A DNA stretch of 64,000 bases from Clostridiaceae bacterium 14S0207 (GTDB taxonomy: Bacteria; Bacillota; Clostridia; Clostridiales; Clostridiaceae): contig CP026600.1 in NCBI GenBank assembly GCA_003288255.1, forward strand, positions 1,302,001 to 1,366,000. The letters run 5' to 3'. Below the pieces are notes generated by a model. That model saw nothing but the letters and a program-made list of their open reading frames with translations. It had not been told where the DNA came from and searched no databases. Made by a program: the position numbers and the translations under genes. Shown piece by piece: positions 24,512-31,900 of the stretch; the first letter of the stretch is position 1, and each line of letters begins with the position of its first letter.

Positions 24512-25663
24512 ATGGAATTATGGAAAATGCAACAAAACTTAACAACACTAGGTGCGGAATTAAGAAGTCTGAATAATGATATTGTAGAAAAGACTGCTAA
24601 TCCAGCTATAAAAATTGAAGAAATAAGATCATTAAAACAAAATAAAACTGAAATTGAGGAAAGATTTAATTTATTAAAAGCTGAAATTGATAAAATTGAG
24701 GAAGAACAAAGGGCAAAATTACAAAAGCAAAATCCTTTAGGAGTAGGGGAAACTGATGAACAAAGAATGAAAAATGCAAAAGCAGAGTTCATTAGAGCGA
24801 GTTTACTTGGAGTAGAAATATCTAATGAAACAAGAAATCTTTTAGGAGCTATAGGAGATTCCGCTCAAAAAACAGGTGGAGAAAAGATATTACCAGTTAA
24901 CATAGCAACAGATTTAATTCATGAACCATTTACTAAAAATCCATTAAGAAACATTTCAACATTTACAAATGAAAAAGGATTAGTATTACCTAAGATAGCT
25001 TATGAACTAGATGATGATGATTTTATTACTGATGAACAAACTGCGAAAGAAATAAAACTAGAAGGAGATCAAGTTGAATTTGGCAGACATAAGTTTAAGG
25101 TAAAAGCAAGAATTTCTGATACTGTATTACATGGGTCTGACACAAATTTAGTTCCTTTTGTTGAAAATGCTTTAAATAGTGGGTTAGCTGCTAAAGAAAA
25201 GAAGGTAGCATTTACAACAAGTCCTAAGAGTGGAGAAGATGAATTATCATTTTATAAAGCTGGCATAAAAGAAATTGAAGGTACTAATAAATATAAAGCA
25301 ATTAAAGCTGCATTAGCAGATTTACATGAGGATTTTAGAGAAAATGCAAAAATAATTATGAGGTATGCTGATTATTTAGATATAATTGAAACTTTAGCTA
25401 ATGGATCAGCAACATTGTATGAAGCTCCACCAGAGAAAGTATTAGGTAAACCAACAGAATTCTGTGACAGTGCTATAGATCCTATAGTTGGTAATTTTCA
25501 ATACTCTCATTTTAATTATGATGGAGAAATGGTATATGATAGTGATAAAGATGTGGACAAAGGTGAATATTTATTTGTTTTAACAGGTTGGTTCGATCAT
25601 AAGATTAAATTAAAATCAGCTTTTAGAATAGCAAAAGTTAAAGGAGGAAGTTCTCCCAGCTAA
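24512..25663 (+). CDS. Major capsid protein, HK97 fold
   Basis: ATG at 24512 follows AGGAGG. The 383-aa protein starts with a helical delta scaffold domain (about residues 1-100, MELWKMQQNLTTLGAELRSL) that the upstream protease would remove, then the HK97 shell domain (KNPLRNISTFTNEKGLVLPK, LVPFVENALNSGLAAKEKKV). It ends GGSSPS. Directly behind, in the +1 frame, an open stretch of about 65 codons could extend the protein if ribosomes shift at CCC 25655-25657. Confidence 0.95.
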   Translation: MELWKMQQNLTTLGAELRSLNNDIVEKTANPAIKIEEIRSLKQNKTEIEERFNLLKAEIDKIEEEQRAKLQKQNPLGVGETDEQRMKNAKAEFIRASLLGVEISNETRNLLGAIGDSAQKTGGEKILPVNIATDLIHEPFTKNPLRNISTFTNEKGLVLPKIAYELDDDDFITDEQTAKEIKLEGDQVEFGRHKFKVKARISDTVLHGSDTNLVPFVENALNSGLAAKEKKVAFTTSPKSGEDELSFYKAGIKEIEGTNKYKAIKAALADLHEDFRENAKIIMRYADYLDIIETLANGSATLYEAPPEKVLGKPTEFCDSAIDPIVGNFQYSHFNYDGEMVYDSDKDVDKGEYLFVLTGWFDHKIKLKSAFRIAKVKGGSSPS

Positions 25664-25862
25664 TGCTCCTAAAGAAGATGTTAAAGAAGTTATGCATAAA
25701 TATCTTAAAGAAAAGGAGCTTTTGGATAAAAATTCAAAAGAAGATTTAGAGAAGTTAACAGTAGATGAATTAAGAGAAAAAGCTAAAGAAAAAGGTATAA
25801 AGGGTTATTCGAATATAAATAAAAAAGATTTAATAGAAATTTTAGTAAACACCACTAATTAG
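25658..25862 (+). CDS. +1-frame extension of the capsid gene (SAP/Rho-N-like domain)
   Basis: In the +1 frame relative to the capsid, the sequence is open across the capsid stop to TAG at 25860: ANAPKEDVKEVMHKYL, then LTVDELREKAKEKGIKGY and INKKDLIEIL. The last part is the helix-turn-helix of SAP/HeH/Rho N-terminal domains, often found at ends of phage capsid and decoration proteins. The first in-frame ATG (25692) has no proper ribosome site. Shifting +1 on CCC-A (peptidyl-tRNA-Pro moving to CCA) would fuse it to the capsid, as described for Listeria phage PSA. The 8 bp before the next gene leave no room for another role. Confidence 0.6.
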
Positions 25863-25876
25863 GAGGTGTTATTTTT

Positions 25877-26194
25877 ATGGAATTAAATGAGATAAAAGAG
25901 TATTTAAGAATAGAGGGAAATGAAGAGGATAATATAATATCCTCTCTTTTAATTGGTGCTAAATCTTATATAAAAAATGCAACAGGCTTAACTGAAGATA
26001 TGATAAAGAGTGAAATAAAAGAATTGTACAATCTTTGTTTAAAAATGTTAATAAGCCATTGGTACGAAAATCGAGCTATTGAAACCACAGGTCCTAATTT
26101 TCATAAGTTAAGCTACAGTATGGATTCCATACTACTACAGCTAGAAGCAGAATATTTAAAAATTAATAGGAGTGAAACAAATGGATCCAGGTAA
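25877..26194 (+). CDS. Head-tail connector (HK97 gp6-like)
   Basis: The 105-aa protein begins MELNEIKEYLRIEGNEEDNI and contains LLIGAKSYIKNATGL and LLISHWYENR, the pattern of phage gp6-like head-tail connectors (DNA packaging protein). It forms a ring below the portal. It overlaps the next gene by 14 bp. Confidence 0.92.
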   Translation: MELNEIKEYLRIEGNEEDNIISSLLIGAKSYIKNATGLTEDMIKSEIKELYNLCLKMLISHWYENRAIETTGPNFHKLSYSMDSILLQLEAEYLKINRSETNGSR

Positions 26195-26507
26195 ACTTGA
26201 TAAAAGGATTAAATTTATTTGTAAAGAGCCAAAGAAAGATTCGGAAGGATATCCTATACCGGGAGATAATGTTTTTAAAGAATGTTGGGCGAGTGTAAGA
26301 GGTTTAAGAGGAAGAGAATTTTATAGTGCAGCAGCAATTCAAAGTGAAACTGATAAGGTGTTTAATTGTAGATATTTTAAAGGATTAAAAGCTAATATGA
26401 AAATAGAATACAATAATAATTTTTATGAAATAACCTCTATAAATGACTTAAATGAAAAGCATATAGAATATGAAATACATGCTAAGGAAGTGAAAATAAG
26501 TGGCTGA
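26181..26507 (+). CDS. Head closure protein (SPP1 gp16-type)
   Basis: ATG at 26181 lies 8 bp after TAGGAG; an in-frame GTG at 26172 is inside that spacing. The 108-aa protein (MDPGKLDKRIKFI, ECWASVRGLRGREFYSAAAI, YEITSINDLNEKHIEYEIHA) matches the phage head-tail adaptor/stopper family. It closes the DNA exit channel and joins head to tail. Confidence 0.9.
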   Translation: MDPGKLDKRIKFICKEPKKDSEGYPIPGDNVFKECWASVRGLRGREFYSAAAIQSETDKVFNCRYFKGLKANMKIEYNNNFYEITSINDLNEKHIEYEIHAKEVKISG

Positions 26508-26883
26508 TATGGAATTAGAGGGTATGGATAGCTTAATAAGCAAAATAGAGAATATGGGTAAGGTTGGTACTAAAATAGAAAATAATGCTTTAAAAAAGGC
26601 TGGACAAATAATAGTAGATGAAGCTAAAAATAATGTATCAGTACGAACAGGAAATCTTAAAGAAGGTTTAAAGGTAAGTGGTGTTCGTAAAAAAGGTGGA
26701 AAAAAATTTGTTCTAGCTGGAATACAGAAAGGTGATAATAGTAAGATATTTTATGGTAAGTTTTTAGAATTTGGAACTAGTAAAATGAGTGCAAGACCAT
26801 TCATGGTTCCAGCTTATGAATCTAAAAAAGAAGAAGCAAAAGAAATAATTAAGCAAGAAATTAAAAAGGCTTTAGGAGTGTGA
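26500..26883 (+). CDS. HK97 gp10-like tail completion protein
   Basis: The 127-aa protein starts at GTG 26500 after AAGGAAG and overlaps the previous gene by 8 bp. The signature SVRTGNLKEGLKVS and FLEFGTSKMSARPFMVPAYE are those of the HK97 gp10 family, which act in tail attachment and completion. Confidence 0.93.
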   Translation: MADMELEGMDSLISKIENMGKVGTKIENNALKKAGQIIVDEAKNNVSVRTGNLKEGLKVSGVRKKGGKKFVLAGIQKGDNSKIFYGKFLEFGTSKMSARPFMVPAYESKKEEAKEIIKQEIKKALGV

Positions 26884-26937
26884 TTGAGGGAGATGAGATA
26901 ATTAAGAAACATTATTAAAAATAAGGGGGAAACTTAA

Positions 26938-27294
26938 ATGATTGAACCATTAATAATAACTACGGACTATGATTTAACTGGTGAACAATTAACGAAAATT
27001 AAAGAAGAATTAAACGGATTAAATGCGATTATATTACCTAAAGGTTTTAAGAAAGTGGTTCAGGAACCAATGTTGTATAAAGTATTTACGAGAGAAGATT
27101 TTAGGAAATACAGACTAAGCAAGTTAAAGGTTAGCACGATAAATAGAACAACTATTAAACATATTAATGAATATTTTAATAAACTTAGCAAAGGCCATAA
27201 ATTTTTAATTGGTGTATCTGCAAAAGATGAAACTTGCTTTTATAGTGTGGAGTATTTTGAGAATCATGTATTAAACAATGGAAATGATAAATAG
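26938..27294 (+). CDS. Hypothetical protein inserted in the head-tail module (118 aa)
   Basis: The ATG follows AAGGGGG. The product begins MIEPLIITTDYDLTGEQLTK and looks like a small alpha/beta protein; TTDYDLTGEQLTKIKEELN resembles a nucleotide-loop arrangement but no family is recognised. Head-tail joining modules usually pass directly from the gp10-like to the tail terminator gene, so this gene is an insertion (moron) in the module. Confidence 0.6.
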   Translation: MIEPLIITTDYDLTGEQLTKIKEELNGLNAIILPKGFKKVVQEPMLYKVFTREDFRKYRLSKLKVSTINRTTIKHINEYFNKLSKGHKFLIGVSAKDETCFYSVEYFENHVLNNGNDK

Positions 27295-27321
27295 TATGAT
27301 TTTAAAAGGATTAGAATTGAA

Positions 27322-27660
27322 ATGAGTATAAAAAGTTTAATAATAGATATATTAAACCCTTTAGGCGTTCCAGTAGACTTTGAAATTTATGATGGAGAAG
27401 AAACGACTTATATAACATTTTCAGAGTACTTAGAGCAAGGTGAAGTATTTTCAGATAATGAAGAAATTGTAACAGGACACTATATACAAATTGATGTATG
27501 GTCTAAAGGGAGTCTTAGTAAGTTAGTAGATCAAGTAAAAGCTTTGTTAAAAAAAGCTGGATTTATAAGAAAAACAGAACATGAAATGTATGAAACGGAT
27601 ACTCAAGTTTTTCATAGAGCTATCCGTTTTTTTTATGAAGAAAATAAGGAGGATGAATAA
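27322..27660 (+). CDS. Tail terminator/completion protein
   Basis: The 112-aa protein (MSIKSLIIDILNPLGVPVDF, TGHYIQIDVWSKGSLSKLVD, VFHRAIRFFYE) has the layout of gp17/Gp11-type tail terminators: an N-terminal helix, then a beta sheet with a conserved I-D-V-W strand. It precedes the major tail protein by 2 bp. Confidence 0.85.
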   Translation: MSIKSLIIDILNPLGVPVDFEIYDGEETTYITFSEYLEQGEVFSDNEEIVTGHYIQIDVWSKGSLSKLVDQVKALLKKAGFIRKTEHEMYETDTQVFHRAIRFFYEENKEDE

Positions 27661-27662
27661 GT

Positions 27663-28235
27663 ATGGCTTTAAAAGGATTAAGAGGTTTTAGATTTGTTAC
27701 ATTAAAAAAAGATCAAGATGATTCAGTTGAATATGATAAAGAAATTAAAAAGTTAATAGGTGCTAGAAGCATAAAGGTTACACCAAAAACATCTAGTGCA
27801 GAGCTTTACGGTGATGACCAATTACTAGAATCTAATTCAGCAATTGGTGCAATAGATGTAGAAATAGATTTAACAGGATTACCTTTACCAATAAGAGCAA
27901 TTTTATTAGGAAATAAATATGAGAATGGTGTAATGATTGAGAGTAAATCAGATACTCCACCAGAAATAGCATTTGGATTTATAGCTGCTAAATCAAAACA
28001 AGGAGATAGAATGGTGTGGCTTACAAAGGGTAAGGCAGAACCAGTTGGTGATGAAAGCAAAACACAGGAAGATAAAATTTCTTATCAAACGCAGAAGATG
28101 AAGTTTAAGTTTATGCCAAGAATAAGTGATGGACTTTATAAAATAACTGCTGATACAGATGAAGAAAAAGCACCAACAGAGCAAGAGTTCTTTACTACAG
28201 ACTTTCTTAAAACAGGTAAAAAAGCTGATGTTTAA
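27663..28235 (+). CDS. Major tail protein, phi13 family
   Basis: The 190-aa protein starts MALKGLRGFRFVTLKKDQDD and contains AELYGDDQLLESNSAIGAID, PLPIRAILLG and DRMVWLTKGKAEP. These mark the phi13/TP901 type tail tube proteins, which stack around the tape measure. No Ig-like C-terminal extension is present. Confidence 0.93.
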   Translation: MALKGLRGFRFVTLKKDQDDSVEYDKEIKKLIGARSIKVTPKTSSAELYGDDQLLESNSAIGAIDVEIDLTGLPLPIRAILLGNKYENGVMIESKSDTPPEIAFGFIAAKSKQGDRMVWLTKGKAEPVGDESKTQEDKISYQTQKMKFKFMPRISDGLYKITADTDEEKAPTEQEFFTTDFLKTGKKADV

Positions 28236-28282
28236 AAATATAAAAAAATAAATTAAATTATAAAGAAAGAGGGCAAATAATT

Positions 28283-28564
28283 ATGAAAATAAAATTAAGA
28301 ATAAATGGAGAAGATAAAACTTTTACTGCACCTTTTATTAGTGCTAGAAAATTAAAGGATTCCTTTGCTTTAAGTAAAAAGGTTCAAGGTGAATTTGATG
28401 AAAACACCCTTGATGAAGTAGGAAATTACTTAGTTAATATTTACGGCAATCAATTTACACTAGATCAATTATATGATGGCTTTCCAGCAGATCAGTTTCT
28501 TAGTAAGGCAGTAGAAGACATGGAAAGAGTTATGGGTGTATTTGATGAAAAGGTAAAAAACTAG
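28283..28564 (+). CDS. Tail assembly chaperone, short form (gpG-like)
   Basis: The 93-aa protein (MKIKLRINGEDKTFTAPFIS, LSKKVQGEFDENTLDEVGN, LYDGFPADQFLSKAVEDM) is the gpG-type tail chaperone. It ends GTA AAA AAC TAG; A AAA AAC at 28555-28561 is a canonical -1 slippery heptamer that yields the longer gpGT-like form. The gene directly precedes the tape measure region, as in lambda. Confidence 0.92.
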   Translation: MKIKLRINGEDKTFTAPFISARKLKDSFALSKKVQGEFDENTLDEVGNYLVNIYGNQFTLDQLYDGFPADQFLSKAVEDMERVMGVFDEKVKN

Positions 28565-28770
28565 CTAGTGGAGAAGAAGGCGGAGAAGGTTCTTTAACTC
28601 CACAGGAGTTCATGCTAGATATATATTCAAGCTTACTAGAGCAAGGGTGGACCATGAAAGATATTGATTGTATGGATATCTTTTATTACTTTGATGTATT
28701 AGCTTATAGAAATAAAAAAGATAATAAAAAGGATGAAGATGTTTTTATAGATCAGGTTAACTGGTTATAA
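28561..28770 (+). CDS. Tail assembly chaperone, frameshift extension (gpT-like)
   Basis: After a -1 shift on A AAA AAC the frame continues for 69 codons (LASGEEGGEGSLTPQEFML, LEQGWTMKDIDCMDIFYYFD, FIDQVNWL) to TAA at 28768. LTPQEFMLDIYSSLLEQGW-type sequence is typical of the T part of gpGT. There is no suitable start codon at its beginning, so it is made only as a fusion. Confidence 0.85.
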   Translation, partial: LASGEEGGEGSLTPQEFMLDIYSSLLEQGWTMKDIDCMDIFYYFDVLAYRNKKDNKKDEDVFIDQVNWL

Positions 28771-28779
28771 GGAGTAAAT

Positions 28780-28956
28780 ATGTTTAAATTAAAACATTTA
28801 GTAAAAGTAAAAAAGAAAAATAAAATTTCTATTATGTTAGACAATGAAGGAAATGAAATACCAGTAAATTATATTGTATATAATATATGCTTTAGCAATG
28901 GAAGAGAATTGATATTGCAAGAGGAAGAGTTTAATAATTTATTTGAAAGAGCTTAG
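28780..28956 (+). CDS. Small protein before the tape measure (58 aa)
   Basis: ATG at 28780 follows AAGGAG and the 58-codon frame ends in a terminator hairpin. The beta-rich product (begins MFKLKHLVKVKKKNKISIML) ends ILQEEEFNNLFERA. No family is recognised; small genes of unknown role are common here. Confidence 0.6.
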   Translation: MFKLKHLVKVKKKNKISIMLDNEGNEIPVNYIVYNICFSNGRELILQEEEFNNLFERA

Positions 28957-28975
28957 GAAACTAGGCTCTTTTTTA
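28947..28975 (+). terminator. Terminator before the tape measure gene
   Basis: AAGAGCTTAG and CTAGGCTCTT pair around a GAAA tetraloop, followed by TTTTTATTTT. It probably lowers expression of the tape measure relative to head and tube genes. Confidence 0.85.
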
Positions 28976-28999
28976 TTTTGAAAGAAAGGAGGTAGATAT

Positions 29000-31900
29000 A
29001 TGGCAGAGGATATAGGAAGTTTAGTTGTACGTGTAGCTATGGATAATAGTAATTTTCAAGATGGAATAAATAACTTAAATCGTTCTATAAGAAAAGCTCA
29101 ATCAGAATTTAAGAATGCAACTGCTGGATTTAAGGATCATGGCAAGAGCCTTGAAGGTTTAAAGGCTAAGCAAGAATTATTATCTAAATATATAGAAGCA
29201 CAGACTAAGGTAGTTGAAAAATATAAGGCTAAAATAACAGAAAGTGAAAATACTTTAAAAAATAATGAAATAGCACATATAAAACTTAAAGAGAAAGTTG
29301 AAAATGCTAAAAAGGCTTACGAAGAATCATCTAAAAAACTAGGTGAGAATTCAGAAGAAACTAAGAAGCTTAAAGAATCATATGAAAACCTTGATAAGGA
29401 ATATGAAGCAAGTGAAGAAAAACTAAGAAATAATGTTAGGACTATAGATAACTGGAATATAAAAGCTAATAATGCAGAGTCTAAGCTAAAAGGTATGCGA
29501 CAACAATTAGATAGTGTAAGTAGTAGTATAGAAAAGCAGAGTGGAAAATGGAATAAACTTTCTAATAAATTTAAAGACTTTAGTGCAAAAGCAGAAAAAA
29601 CAAGTAAAAAGTTAGGAGATATAGGAAAAGGTCTTTCAACTAAAGTAACCGCTCCGTTAGCTGCACTAGGAGCTATGGCTGCAAAGTCAAGTATTGATTT
29701 TAGTGAAGGAATGGCTAAAGTGAGTACTATTGCTGATACTACTCAAGTACCGATTGAGAAATTAAGAAATGGAGCATTAAAACTTTCTGATGACTTTGCA
29801 ACAGGAGCTAAGGAAATAACTGAATCTATGTATCAAGCTATATCAGCCAGCGTGCCAACTGGCAAGGCTGTAGAATTTGTTGGAACTGCAACAAAAGCAA
29901 GTGTAGCTGGTTTTACAGATGCCAAAACTGCAGTGGATGGACTTTCTACAGTTTTAAATTCCTATGGATTGCAAACTGAAAAAGTCAATGAAATTGCTAA
30001 TCAAATGTTAATAACTCAAAACAAAGGTAAAACTTCTTTTGGTGAAATAGCTAGCTCTATTGGAAAAGTAACTCCCTTATCATCACAGTTAAATATTTCT
30101 ACTAAAGAATTATTCGGTAGTTTAGCATCTACAACAGCTCAAGGTTTAGCAACTGCAGAATCAGTTACTGCTCTTAAGTCTGCTATGTCTAACATTATTA
30201 AGCCTAGCAAAGAAGCAGCTGAGGCAGCAGATGCTTTAGGCATTAAATTTAGTGTAAGTAAGTTAAAGAGTAAGGGATGGATGCCATTCTTACAGGATTT
30301 AAAAAAGGGATTAGAACAATCCAGTCCAGAACTTGCATCCATTACAAAGACTATGGATAAGTTAGGGAGCAAAATGATTGCTTTAACTAAAGCTGGCAAG
30401 GGTAATTCTAAGGAGTATAGACAAGTACAAAAAGAGTATAAAGCTTTTCAAAAAGAAATGGAACGAATGGCCAAAATGGCGGATTCACCTATAGGAGCTA
30501 TGGCAACAATGTTTGGCTCCGTAGAAGGTTTAAACTCTATATTAATGTTAACATCACAACAAGGCATGAAAACCTATGATGATACTATGAAAGAGATGGA
30601 AACTAACTCTCATGCACTAGATGATGCTTTCAACAAAATGCAAAATACAACAGGGGCAAAAATAAGGAAATCATTAAATAAATTAAAAAATGTAGGAATA
30701 AAATTTGGTGATGCAATAGCTCCATTCATAGAACGATTTGGTGATGGATTAAGTGCTATAACTGATAAGTTAAATCAATTATCACCAGCTCAAATTAAAA
30801 TAATAACTAATATAGCTGGTATGGCCATGGCTATAGGTCCTCTTTTTATGATAGGAAGTAAATTATCTAAAGGGTTGTCTGGTATTGCTAAAGTTTTTTC
30901 AACTGTTACTAAAGCTATGGGGGTTGCAAAAGGAACTACAACAGCAACAACTACATCAGTAAAGATATTATCTAAAGTATTTACAATATTAAATTGGAAA
31001 GTTGCATTAGTCGTTGCTGCAATAGCCGGTGCTGTGTATGTAGGTAAAAAGTTACATAAGCATTTTACACAAGCTAGTATTCAAAGTCAAAAATTTGGCA
31101 ATGACATAAGTAAATCTACACAGAAAGCTCTTGGTGAATATGAAAAGTTAGACAAAAAAGTAGGACAATCACTCATGAATATGAGAGTGAACAACAGTAA
31201 AGTAACCAAGGATATGGCCAATGATATAACAAGTAATTTTAATAATATGTCTCAACAAATCTTAGCTGCTAAGAAGAAAAAATATAATGATGATTATAAT
31301 AATCTAAAGCAGTTTATGACTAAAAATGGTGGACTTAGAGAGAAAGAGCAAAATGAGATATTAAAGAAAATGAGGGATAGACAAAAAGTAGAAGAGGAAT
31401 CAGTTAAATTTGGTCAGAAAAAAATAAATGAGATAATGAAAAATGCTTCTGATAATAATAGAAAAGTTACAGATGAAGAATGGCACATAATAAAGACTAT
31501 TAGAGATAATATGAATAAAGATGCGATACAGTCCATGAGCCAATCACAAAGAGAACAGAAAAGTCTTTTAGAAAGACAAAAAAGAAATGCTAGCATATTA
31601 ACTGCGGAACAGGCATCAGATGTTGTTAAGAATAGTGCTAAGCAACGTGATAAGGTTATTAAGGATGCCGAACAACAATATGATAAAACAGTTCAAAACA
31701 TTCAAAGACAGAGAGATGAATTAGGAACTATTACAGATGAACAGGCTGAAAATTTAATAAAAGCTGCTGAACATCAAAAAGAAGTAACTGTTAATAGTGC
31801 TAGGGGTCAACATGAAGAAATAGTAATGGAAGCTCAAAAACAAGCTAAAGAGCATGCTGATAAAGTTGATTGGGAAACAGGAGAAATAAAGACTAAATGG

